From Endozoicomonas numazuensis (GTDB taxonomy: Bacteria > Pseudomonadota > Gammaproteobacteria > Pseudomonadales > Endozoicomonadaceae), in NCBI RefSeq assembly GCF_000722635.1, contig NZ_JOKH01000008.1:32063-96062 (forward strand): a DNA stretch of 64,000 bases, written 5' to 3'. Positions within the stretch are counted from its first letter, which is position 1, and each line of letters starts with the position of its first letter. Below the pieces are notes generated by a model. That model ran no database searches and had not been told where the DNA came from. It worked only from the letters and a program-made list of their open reading frames with translations. Positions 56,114 through 63,975 of the stretch are shown here, in pieces. The translations under genes and the position numbers were made by a program.

Positions 56114-57541
56114 TTAAGCGACTGCAGACTCTTTAAGGCGGTGGTTGGAATTATTATGCTTTTCCGATTTCAATGTGACCGATATGGGTAGTCGAAGCAG
56201 TGTGTGGGCAAACATGGACGCTACAAATGGAGTTTCTCCAGCTTGGGATAGATTTTCTGTTCTCTCCAGTAGCATTCGGATGGCCATAATGATTTCCATT
56301 CTTGCCAGCTCACGGCCAATACAGGCATGAATGCCATGGCCAAACGTCAGGTGCTTTTTACCATTTTTGCGTTCCAGGTTGATCAAGTCCGGGTCGTCCC
56401 AAAAACGTTCGTCACGATTGCCAGATGCCCACATCAAAAAGATTCTGCTCTCTTTGGGTAATCTGACCCCCTGTATTTCAGTGTCTTTTTTGGTCCAGCG
56501 GAAATGTCCCTGGAATGCTGTCTCGAGCCGAAACACTTCCTCAACAAAGGCTGTGATTTTTTCTGGGTCGTCACGTAGCTGTTGCTGGACATCGGGATTT
56601 TCAATTAAAAGTTTTACTGCATTTCCCATGGAGGTAGCTGATGAATCACTGCCGGCCATCAATAATTGAAAGATCAGACTAATGGCCAGACGGTCGGTAA
56701 ATTCAGACTCCGGGTCGTCAGCAAACTGTGCAAACAGTTTGGTCATATTCTGTTCGGGCTGTTTTTTTAATTTCAGAAACTGTTTCCAGCAATACCGTAT
56801 AAATCTCAGGCTGGCAATATGACTTTTTGCGAGACTTTGTGGGTTGCTGATTCCACTTTGTGTTTCCAGAATTCGCTCACACCATGTTTTTATTTTTTCG
56901 TAATCATCTGCTGGAAGACCGAGTAACTGGATAATAACGGAGAGTGGGAAGCGCCAGGCAAAGTCGTGCATAAAATCAAACTCTCCTTTGGCCAGTATTT
57001 CATCCATAAGCTTCTGGCAGCGTTCTTTCAGCTCGGGCTCGAGGCTTTTTACATAATGTGCATTCAGTCCCTTATGGCCTACCTTCCTGTGAGTTTTGTG
57101 CTCAGGTGGATCGGAAACAGCCATGACATCGGTGGGAACCAGTCCCAGTCTGGCCAGTGAGTGCATTTTGTTGCCTTCTTGTATGATGCTTTGTCCCTTT
57201 TTAAGGCTGGCTATAGAGCCTTGGTGGGTGGAGGAAAAGCAGTCAGTGTCTCGACTGACTTTAACAATGTCCTCATAGCGGGAAATGCAATAAATACCAT
57301 TGGGTAACTGGTAGACAGGGTGTTCATCCCTGATCATTTTGTAGAAGGCATAGGGGTTTTGAAAGCAGCTATTTTCCAGTGGGCGGAAATCTTCCGGGCA
57401 AACAGGATTTTTGGGGATCTCGTAAGCGTCTTTCGTTGCACTGGAGGAATCTGTTCTGGTGCGTCTGGCCTTGAGTGATATTAATCCTTCCAACGTGTGT
57501 GAGAGTAGCTGTCGTCTCAGATGGTAAAAGGTACGTTCCAT
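56114..57541 (-). CDS. Cytochrome P450
   Basis: A 475-residue soluble heme monooxygenase. Key motifs: I-helix AGSDSSA, ExxR in EEVFRLE, and the heme loop FGHGIHACIGRELA with the ligand Cys at about 407. There is no membrane anchor, as usual for bacterial P450s. Substrate unknown; redox partners are not adjacent. I choose the ATG at 57541, with GGAG 6 nt upstream; another ATG 12 nt earlier lacks a ribosome site. The N-terminal 40 residues are basic and poorly conserved. Confidence 0.95.
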   Translation of the reverse strand: MERTFYHLRRQLLSHTLEGLISLKARRTRTDSSSATKDAYEIPKNPVCPEDFRPLENSCFQNPYAFYKMIRDEHPVYQLPNGIYCISRYEDIVKVSRDTDCFSSTHQGSIASLKKGQSIIQEGNKMHSLARLGLVPTDVMAVSDPPEHKTHRKVGHKGLNAHYVKSLEPELKERCQKLMDEILAKGEFDFMHDFAWRFPLSVIIQLLGLPADDYEKIKTWCERILETQSGISNPQSLAKSHIASLRFIRYCWKQFLKLKKQPEQNMTKLFAQFADDPESEFTDRLAISLIFQLLMAGSDSSATSMGNAVKLLIENPDVQQQLRDDPEKITAFVEEVFRLETAFQGHFRWTKKDTEIQGVRLPKESRIFLMWASGNRDERFWDDPDLINLERKNGKKHLTFGHGIHACIGRELARMEIIMAIRMLLERTENLSQAGETPFVASMFAHTLLRLPISVTLKSEKHNNSNHRLKESAVA

Positions 57542-57572
57542 GATGATCTCCATGATTTTTTATTGTTATGGA

Positions 57573-57606
57573 GCTACTATAATTCTCTTGGTTTACACTG
57601 TAAACC
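57573..57606 (-). promoter_or_regulatory. P450 promoter with operator palindrome
   Basis: On the minus strand TTTACA and TATAGT are 17 bp apart, a good sigma-70 promoter. The -35 lies in a perfect 17-bp palindrome GGTTTACACTGTAAACC (57590-57606), a size and place typical of TetR-family operators. Confidence 0.65.
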
Positions 57607-57707
57607 TGTTTTTGATTCATCTCAGAAAGAAGATTGAGGGATGAAATCATTGGAGACTTTCACTGTCTATACTGCATAAGCATTGCGATTCAGCAGTTCG
57701 AGGGTCT

Positions 57708-59006
57708 ATGTCTAATCAGGGTATTGAAGCTAAACGTTCCATTGATAAATATTCCAAATCAGAATGGACTGCCAAGGACACAGGTTGGATGTTCAGTCAC
57801 ATAGGTACAGGCATTGGTGCAGGTCTACTTTACTTGCCAATAGCAGCTGGCAGTGGCGGTATATGGCCTCTTTTCTTTATGATTCTGGTCAGTGGACCCA
57901 TGGTGTTTCTGACTCATAGGGGATTGACGCGATTTTGTTTGTCTTCACAAAAGCCTGAGAGTGATATCGGTAGCATTGTAAGAGAGCGCTTTGGCGAAAA
58001 AGTGGGCCACTGGTTGATGCTGGTGTGTTTTCTATCCATGTTTCCTGTTTTACTGCTCTACACGATTGGTATTTCAAACGTTACTGAAAGCTTCTTATTA
58101 CACCAGCTTGAATGGGAAGGTGAGCTCAACAGGCCGCTGCTGGTATTTATACTGGTTGTGGGTATGATTGCTCTATTCTGTGGTTCAGAGCAAAAGCTGT
58201 TAAAGCTAATCAGTAGTCTTGTTTTTCCGTTAACTGTGATCCTGCTCTGCATGGGGTTGTATCTGATACCGCAGTGGAGAATGGACTTTATTCAGCAGGA
58301 AGTCATGGCGATAGATGTCGTCAAAACCTTTCTTCTGACTCTGCCTGTACTAGTCTTTTCCTTCTATCATGCGCCAATTTGTTCGTCTTTTGCTCAATCC
58401 TATCGACGTCGAATTCCTGAGCTTCATCAATGCATTGCCAAGACAGATAAGATTCATTTTAAAAGCTCTATGATCTTGTTGATGATCACATTATTTTTTG
58501 TACTGTCATGTATCTTGGCTTTGACGCCAGAGCAAATAGAGCAAGCCAGGGTTCAAAATCTGCCAACCCTCTCAATCCTGGCTAACCAGCCTGGAAATCG
58601 TTTCTTTTCGAGCCTGGCTCCAATTATTGCTTTTGTAGCTATTTTGACTTCTTTCTTTGGATTCTTTCTGGGAACCATTGAGGTATTGAATGGCTTTATT
58701 GGAGTGGGGCTTGAAAAATTCAGGCCGGGACAGTTAACGACCCCTTCTTTCAGGCCCAGAAGGCTGAGTCTTTTTCTGGTCGCTTTTGGGTGTTGGATTG
58801 CCGGGGTGGGTAACTGGAGTGTTTTGATGATTCTGGATGCTATCGTAGCACCTATGATGGCGATCATCCTGTTCTTTATTCCTGTAATAGGACTCTATAA
58901 CTCAAATACTCTCAGACAATATAGAAATACCCGGAACGATCTCTTCGTCGTTGTTATGGGGGGGGTGGTCGTGGCAGGATTTCTGGTGTCGCAGGTATTA
59001 AAATAA
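57708..59006 (+). CDS. HAAAP/SdaC family amino-acid transporter
   Basis: A 432-residue inner-membrane protein with 11 hydrophobic segments. The N-terminal HIGTGIGAGLLYLPIAAGSG is the signature of the hydroxy/aromatic amino-acid permease family, nearest to serine carriers such as SdaC. FYHAPICSSFAQSYRRR in the middle is also typical. Substrate inferred as serine or threonine. It is divergent from the P450 gene and ends in a terminator that also works for the minus strand. Confidence 0.88.
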   Translation: MSNQGIEAKRSIDKYSKSEWTAKDTGWMFSHIGTGIGAGLLYLPIAAGSGGIWPLFFMILVSGPMVFLTHRGLTRFCLSSQKPESDIGSIVRERFGEKVGHWLMLVCFLSMFPVLLLYTIGISNVTESFLLHQLEWEGELNRPLLVFILVVGMIALFCGSEQKLLKLISSLVFPLTVILLCMGLYLIPQWRMDFIQQEVMAIDVVKTFLLTLPVLVFSFYHAPICSSFAQSYRRRIPELHQCIAKTDKIHFKSSMILLMITLFFVLSCILALTPEQIEQARVQNLPTLSILANQPGNRFFSSLAPIIAFVAILTSFFGFFLGTIEVLNGFIGVGLEKFRPGQLTTPSFRPRRLSLFLVAFGCWIAGVGNWSVLMILDAIVAPMMAIILFFIPVIGLYNSNTLRQYRNTRNDLFVVVMGGVVVAGFLVSQVLK

Positions 59007-59134
59007 AAAAACCGGGTCCCCTCAAACCCGGTTTTTATGCTGACTTAGACTCTGATTCTTCTATAGGCATCTCCCTGAATGTATTATTCGTTTTTTTATT
59101 ATTGCTCTAAACGACAGTGCTTTCTGAGCTCCTA
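59005..59134 (-). ncRNA. Candidate FNR-regulated small RNA, unit A
   Basis: Predicted transcript of about 130 nt from the FNR promoter at 59141-59182 to the hairpin at 59005-59036. The terminator stem is ACCGGGT/ACCCGGT, extended by A-T pairs, with loop TTGAGGGG and T6 on this strand (T5 on the other). An A/U-rich stretch in the middle could bind Hfq. No credible ORF. The hairpin is shared with the convergent transporter gene. Confidence 0.65.
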
Positions 59135-59140
59135 GAATCA

Positions 59141-59182
59141 AATATAGGTAATTATGCCTATTTGTTTTTTGATCTAAATCAA
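59141..59182 (-). promoter_or_regulatory. FNR class II promoter A
   Basis: FNR box at 59169-59182 (TTGATTTAGATCAA on this strand), a 22-bp gap, then -10 TATATT (59141-59146): exact class II spacing. ACCTACC lies upstream of the box, as in units B and C. Confidence 0.8.
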
Positions 59183-59233
59183 TAATTTGGTAGGTGGTAA
59201 TACTTATTTCGGCTTTTGGGTTTTTGACAGACG

Positions 59234-59378
59234 AAAAAAAACCGGGCCCCCTCAAACCCGGTTTTTTCTGCTGGCTAAGGCTCTGACTGTTAAACGTATA
59301 AGCTTTTCTCCTGCTGCAAAAATTAAATATAGCTGACTGAACTTTGGAGCAACTTCTTACTGTTGCTGCCTTGCTTGT
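59234..59378 (-). ncRNA. Candidate FNR-regulated small RNA, unit B
   Basis: Predicted transcript of about 145 nt ending in a hairpin at 59234-59267 with the same stem and loop as unit A and T8 on this strand (T6 on the other). The sequence before the terminator, TTAGCCAGCAG, recurs in units C and D as TAGCCAGC. Confidence 0.7.
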
Positions 59379-59384
59379 GACTCA

Positions 59385-59426
59385 ACTATAAGTAAAAGCA
59401 CTTATCTTGTTTTTGATCTGGATCAA
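59385..59426 (-). promoter_or_regulatory. FNR class II promoter B
   Basis: FNR box TTGATCCAGATCAA (59413-59426), a 22-bp gap, then -10 TATAGT (59385-59390). Confidence 0.8.
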
Positions 59427-59556
59427 TAAATGGTAGGTATTAACACTTATTCTTCTGTTTTAGATACAGGTCTCTGAAGAGCATGGATTGGTTAGCGTTG
59501 AACATTATTGGAAGAAAACAGTGATAAGAAAAAAGAGATTTGTAAACGAAAGGCAT

Positions 59557-59691
59557 AAAAAAACCAGGTCCCCTCAAACCTGGTTTTTTCATTGGCTGGC
59601 TACATCAAGTCTTATGATTTTTATACTTGGTTCCTTGTATTAATTTTTATTATGTCTTTGTTTTTATTCTACATTCGCCCTCGCTCCTGTG
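59557..59691 (-). ncRNA. Candidate FNR-regulated small RNA, unit C
   Basis: Predicted transcript of about 135 nt, ending in a hairpin (59557-59589) with ACCAGGT/ACCTGGT stem, the same TTGAGGGG loop and T7. Compared with units A and B both strands of the stem changed together (CCGGG to CCAGG), which preserves pairing. Confidence 0.7.
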
Positions 59692-59697
59692 GTTTCC

Positions 59698-59739
59698 ACT
59701 ATACGTAGGAACGCCTATTAAGGGATTGATCCAGATCAA
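59698..59739 (-). promoter_or_regulatory. FNR class II promoter C
   Basis: FNR box (59726-59739, TTGATCTGGATCAA), a 22-bp gap, then -10 TATAGT (59698-59703). Confidence 0.8.
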
Positions 59740-60040
59740 TATTTTTGTTTTTGGGTAGGTGTTTTTCGCAAAAAAGTTGGCTCGAACTTCGCATTCGTTC
59801 GTTGATGTTCGTTTGTTGTCTTAGGTGTTTCGAGTATCCAGAAAAGGAACCAAGCTGATCGCACTAGCGTGTTAAGAATAGATAAGAAGGACGTTAAGTG
59901 AAGTCGTCCATTACACAAGTGGGTTTATGTTTTTGCTGCAACAATCCTGGAAATTGCTCCTCGGCTCGGGCGTCCTGCTTCGCCCTAACTCCTACATCCT
60001 GTAGTCGTGCATTTCTAGGATACCGTATATCCCTATACAT

Positions 60041-60203
60041 AAAAAAAAACCGGGTTCCCTCAAACCCGGTTTCTATTGGCTGGCTATGTGACTGATCCCG
60101 CTTATTATTCTTTTATCCATGCTCGAAGCAGATTGAATGGTCTGGCGTGGCTAGTAACTCGCTGACTTATTGTTATTAACTCGTTGTTGCCAATCGCGCT
60201 CAC
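60041..60203 (-). ncRNA. Candidate FNR-regulated small RNA, unit D
   Basis: Predicted transcript of about 160 nt, ending in a hairpin (60042-60073) with CCGGG/CCCGG stem and T9 on this strand but only T3 on the other. This is the best evidence that the array reads leftwards. TAGCCAGCCAAT precedes the terminator as in unit C. Confidence 0.7.
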
Positions 60204-60209
60204 AACTTC

Positions 60210-60250
60210 ATTGTACGTACATCCACCTAAATAGCTTTGATCTGGATCAA
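60210..60250 (-). promoter_or_regulatory. FNR class II promoter D
   Basis: FNR box TTGATCCAGATCAA (60237-60250), a 21-bp gap, then -10 TACAAT (60210-60215). Confidence 0.78.
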
Positions 60251-60325
60251 TTTAATTCGGTATGTACCTATCTTTGCGTCAGTCATTCTGCCTATTAAGG
60301 AAGAATCGCACCTTCCCTGATAATC

Positions 60326-61723
60326 TTACAGGCCACGCGCCTGACACATCGTTTTGTATTCATCTTCATAGAAGAACTTCTCTTCACCAAATGCAGGCTT
60401 GAGATCGTCCAACCAGGTTGCTGCTTCATCGTATTGGGCAAAGAAGGGTTTGTAGCACCAGTCGGGATTACGACCCTGAAGGAAACGAAGTACGAACACC
60501 TTTTCTCCATTCACTTCGGCGACTCCGGTAATTTCGACCTTACCGGGTCCTGCGCTCATAGATGGGCCGCGTACCGTTCTTCCCAGTCCGGACATCTGAG
60601 TGATAGCTTCCTGATAAATGCTGTAGGCTCGAGCCAAAGGAATTTCAAAGTAGTGCTTTGCACCGGTGTCGCGTGCTACGAAAAAGTAGTAAGGAATGAT
60701 TCCCAGAGAAAGCTGGGTCTTCCAGTTTTTAACCCAGACAGATGCATCGTCGTTGATGTGTCGAGTCAGTGGTGCCTGTGCGCGAATGTTGGCGCCTGTT
60801 GCACGGATACGCTTAATGGCTTCTTTGCAGACATCGGTTTTGAGCTCTGCGTAGTGATCGAAATGAGCCATAAAAGCCAGGTGCTTGCCAGAGTCAGCAA
60901 TCTTTTTGAACAGCGCCATGAGTTCTTCAGCATCATCATCCTGGGTAAAGCGGTATGGCCAGAAGGTCAGTGTTTTAGAACCAATACGAATGTGACGAAT
61001 ATGATCAAATTCTGGTTCGAGCAGGGGCTCAAGATAAGCTTTTAGAATCTTGGTCTTCATCACCAGGGGGTCGCCACCCGTAAACAGCAAGTCGGTGATT
61101 TCTGTGTGGGCCTTCAGATAGGCATGCATGGTAGCTGCATCGGTAGAAGCCATTTTCAATTCACTGTCGCCAATGAACTGGGCCCAACGAAAGCAGAAGG
61201 TGCAATAGCTATGGCAGGTTTGTCCCTGGCTGGGGAAGTAGAGAGCTGTTTCGCGGTATTTGTGTTGCATACCTTCTACAGGCTCACCTTCCAGCATGGG
61301 AGAGTTCATGACTTGTTGGCCCGCTGGGTGAGGGTTCATGCCCAGCTGAATTTCCTTCGCTGCTTTTTTAATCGTGTCCCGGCTTTCTGCTGCTCTGTGC
61401 AGTTCTGCCATAAAGTTAAAGTCAGCCGCTTTCAGCATTTCTTTCTGTGGAAACATCAGCCTGAAGATCGGGTCCGCAGGAATGTTATTCCAGTCAATCA
61501 ACTCATTAATGACGTACTCGTTAACACGAAACGGCATGACACTGGCCACGACTTTGATGTCGAACTGCATAGCTTCGGGCAGTTGTCGGAACTGTTCAAT
61601 GCTATCGATATTTCTTTCAGTAAAAACTTTATAGGGACGATCAGAGTTGTCAGTAGAAGTGATCAGCGTTTCAGCAGGAGTCGAGTCAATCAAGGAGTAT
61701 CCTCTTAAATGGGCTTGAGCCAT
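60326..61723 (-). CDS. KamA family radical SAM aminomutase
   Basis: A 465-residue radical SAM enzyme. The iron-sulfur motif CHSYCTFCFRW (about residue 170) and DLLFTGGDPLVMKTKILKAY are those of lysine 2,3-aminomutase relatives, which also use PLP and move an amino group from C2 to C3. The exact substrate (lysine, glutamate or other) is not decided. It lacks a strong ribosome site. The [4Fe-4S] chemistry is oxygen-sensitive, which fits its location beside an FNR-controlled array. Confidence 0.88.
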   Translation of the reverse strand: MAQAHLRGYSLIDSTPAETLITSTDNSDRPYKVFTERNIDSIEQFRQLPEAMQFDIKVVASVMPFRVNEYVINELIDWNNIPADPIFRLMFPQKEMLKAADFNFMAELHRAAESRDTIKKAAKEIQLGMNPHPAGQQVMNSPMLEGEPVEGMQHKYRETALYFPSQGQTCHSYCTFCFRWAQFIGDSELKMASTDAATMHAYLKAHTEITDLLFTGGDPLVMKTKILKAYLEPLLEPEFDHIRHIRIGSKTLTFWPYRFTQDDDAEELMALFKKIADSGKHLAFMAHFDHYAELKTDVCKEAIKRIRATGANIRAQAPLTRHINDDASVWVKNWKTQLSLGIIPYYFFVARDTGAKHYFEIPLARAYSIYQEAITQMSGLGRTVRGPSMSAGPGKVEITGVAEVNGEKVFVLRFLQGRNPDWCYKPFFAQYDEAATWLDDLKPAFGEEKFFYEDEYKTMCQARGL

Positions 61724-62189
61724 TAGGTTCTTTGTTGAAGAACTACAGAAAGAAATGGCTGCAATGCTGAGCGTTCTATTTCAGTTGTTGATCTGGATAA
61801 CTGATGAACAGCATTGATAAGAATTCAGCCAGAATTTTTTCATAAACTCGTCTTGCAGAGCATCCGATATCACCGTGAGATGGTCAGGGTCAGGTAGGGG
61901 ATTCAGGCAGGTCAATAAGGGCAGTTGAAGAGGAGATGACTGAAAATGTGATGAAGATGCTTCTCGCTGGGTCTTCTGAGGTGTCAACGAAGGTATTTTT
62001 CTGCAACAGTGCAATTGAGCGCTAAACACCATTCCGTTCGCACTGAGCTTGTCGAAGTGCATTAGCAGCATCCTTCGACAAGCTCAGGATGAACGGAGTA
62101 GGTATACACATTAACGATAAGCTGCACTGGCTTCTATTGACTTAAAAGACTGTTTCTTTGCACTCTGTCTACCTGTAATCGAAAGAGTG
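61724..62189. other. Intergenic region between kamA-like gene and IS
   Basis: Contains the presumed promoter of the KamA-family gene, a degenerate FNR-like half site (TTGATCTGGATAAC at 61788), and the palindrome at 62033. The frames here are not convincing as genes. Confidence 0.5.
62033..62097. repeat. TGTCGAAG-type palindromic repeat
   Basis: Arms TCCGTTCGCACTGAGCTTG and the mirrored CAAGCTCAGGATGAACGGA surround CGAAG/CTTCG and a 14-nt loop. The same unit is found twice within the element at 53478-53802. Confidence 0.8.
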
Positions 62190-62211
62190 CTCCCTGCGAC
62201 CTAGCAGGGAG
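62190..62211. mobile_element. Left-end hairpin of the IS200/IS605 element
   Basis: A subterminal hairpin CTCCCTGC/GCAGGGAG with loop GACCTA. The sequence GCGACCTAG recurs at the last bases of the window, consistent with matching IS ends. A second hairpin TCAGCCC/GGGCTGA (62222-62239) overlaps the tnpA stop. Confidence 0.65.
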
Positions 62212-62229
62212 GTGAATTTCGTCAGCCCG

Positions 62230-62634
62230 TCAGGGCTGATCTTGGTTCTCGATATACTCCTTAATTACATCCAATGGTGCGCCCCCGCAGCTTCCGGCAA
62301 AATATGATCTCGACCATAAGACAGGCTTTCGATAAGCACCCGCAATATCACAAAACTCTTGCCTTAGTCTTCTGGACGAAACAGCTTTTAAACTGTTTAT
62401 CAGTTTGGAAATAGACGGGGTTTTGGGCGTAAACTCAACCAGCAAATGCACATGGTCTGCTTCACCGTTAAATTCAACCAGCTCAGAATCAAAGCTCCCG
62501 CAAATTTCAGAAAAAATATCTTTCAGTCTTGTTAAGTGCAAAGCTCCCAGAACTTTCTTTCTGTATTTTGTGACAAAAACAATGTGGCAATGCAGGCTGT
62601 AAGCACTGTGCCGACCTTTCTTTATTTCCTGCAT
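62230..62634 (-). CDS. tnpA: IS200/IS605 family transposase TnpA
   Basis: A 134-residue Y1 single-strand transposase. The HUH metal motif (ADHVHLLVEF, about residues 59-68) and the catalytic Tyr (VIKEYIENQ, Tyr127) are intact, so it looks active. The N-terminus HSAYSLHCHIVFVTKYRKKV is typical. It is divergent from tnpB with a 69-nt gap. Confidence 0.95.
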   Translation of the reverse strand: MQEIKKGRHSAYSLHCHIVFVTKYRKKVLGALHLTRLKDIFSEICGSFDSELVEFNGEADHVHLLVEFTPKTPSISKLINSLKAVSSRRLRQEFCDIAGAYRKPVLWSRSYFAGSCGGAPLDVIKEYIENQDQP

Positions 62635-62703
62635 ACTGATATTTTATAATCCGTATTATGGGCTATTATATATAGCATATAAGATATCACACTGATTGCA
62701 TAA

Positions 62704-63975
62704 ATGAAGATTATCAAGGCATATAAGTACAGACTGGACGTAACGCCAGAGCAGCATGAAAGGCTTATGCAGCTCTGCGGTACATGTCGTTTTGTCTGGA
62801 ATAAAGCCCTGAGCATCTGCAATGAAAAATGGAAGTCTGGCGAAAAAATTCCATCCTCTTACACCATGCACAAATGGCTTCCTACATGGAAAAAAGAAGA
62901 GGAAACCAGTTTTTTAGCCCAAGGTAACGCTGTAGCTTTGCAGCAAAAATTAAATGACCTTGGAGCTGCTTGGGGGAAGCATTTTGATGATCTTGCAAAG
63001 CTCAAAGCAGGAAAAATGAAAGAGGTTAAGTTTGAGAAGCCTTGCTTCAAACAGCGCAACAAAGACTCCCATAATTCCATTCGTATCATGCAGTTTTCAA
63101 AATACTGTAGAATAGAAAACCGCAGGGTGAAGCTCCCCAGTAAGTTAGGCTGGGTAAGATTCCGCAAATCCCAAGAAATTTGTGGGGAAATCAAAAACTG
63201 TACAATCACCCGTAAATCAGGACACTGGTTTATCAGTTTCCAGACTGAGCAAGAGCGGCTTGATCCGGTACACCCCTCTGAAAAGATTGTGGGTCTTGAT
63301 ATGGGGGTTAAGAAATTCGTAACCCTTTCGACTGGCGAGCAATATAAACCCTTAAACTCGTACAGGAAGCATGAGAAAAAGCTTGCCAGTGAGCAAAGGA
63401 AGCTTTCTCGAAAGGTGAAATTTTCTGAAAACTGGAAAAAGCAGAAACGTCGTATTAACAGGATTCACAGCAAGATAGCTAATTGCCGATCCGATTACCT
63501 CCATAGAGCCTCATACGAAATCAGCAAAAACCACGCAATAATCGTCATTGAGGATTTAAAGGTGTCGAATATGTCAAAATCAGCAAAAGGCAATGCTGAG
63601 AATCAGGGTAAAAACGTAAAGGCAAAATCGGGTCTTAATAAGTCTATTCTTGATCAAGGATGGTATGAGTTCAGACGACAGCTCGAATATAAGCAGGCTT
63701 GGCGAGGTGGTGAGGTTATCGCTGTAAACCCGGCATACACAAGTCGAACCTGCCCTGAAGAGTCCTGTCGTTACGAGTCAAAAGAAAACAGACCGAATCA
63801 AGAAACATTCAGGTGCGTTAAGTGTGGGTATGAAAATAACGCCGACATTGTTGGCGCACTGAATGTATTAAGTATTTGGGAGCTGGGTCACAGCTTGTCA
63901 GCCTGTGGAGAGGGTTCGTTGGAGTCCTCTGAGAAACAGGAACCACGGCGAAATCGTAAGAGAGTAGCCGCCTAG
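62704..63975 (+). CDS. tnpB: IS605-type RNA-guided nuclease TnpB
   Basis: A 423-residue ancestor-type nuclease of Cas12. The RuvC triad is complete: Asp199 in GLDMGVKKF, Glu283 in VIEDLKV and Asp381 in NNADIVGALN. The zinc ribbon has CPEESC and CVKCG. TnpB uses an omega RNA from the IS right end to cut the empty donor site. All expected domains are intact. The C-terminal tail is basic (RRNRKRVAA). Confidence 0.95.
   Translation: MKIIKAYKYRLDVTPEQHERLMQLCGTCRFVWNKALSICNEKWKSGEKIPSSYTMHKWLPTWKKEEETSFLAQGNAVALQQKLNDLGAAWGKHFDDLAKLKAGKMKEVKFEKPCFKQRNKDSHNSIRIMQFSKYCRIENRRVKLPSKLGWVRFRKSQEICGEIKNCTITRKSGHWFISFQTEQERLDPVHPSEKIVGLDMGVKKFVTLSTGEQYKPLNSYRKHEKKLASEQRKLSRKVKFSENWKKQKRRINRIHSKIANCRSDYLHRASYEISKNHAIIVIEDLKVSNMSKSAKGNAENQGKNVKAKSGLNKSILDQGWYEFRRQLEYKQAWRGGEVIAVNPAYTSRTCPEESCRYESKENRPNQETFRCVKCGYENNADIVGALNVLSIWELGHSLSACGEGSLESSEKQEPRRNRKRVAA

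Noticed and set aside
59169-59589. Plus-strand reading of the FNR units
   Set aside because: Unit A would give only about 50 nt, -10 elements are poorer, unit C lacks one, and the last terminator has only three T residues on that strand.
59005-60073. Four similar hairpins considered as a CRISPR array or integron-like repeats
   Set aside because: Spacing is irregular (about 230, 320 and 485 bp) and each unit has a promoter and a U-tract terminator; not a CRISPR layout.
61781-62071. 96-codon minus-strand frame between the KamA gene and tnpA
   Set aside because: Runs into the palindromic repeat and has no ribosome site; not convincing.
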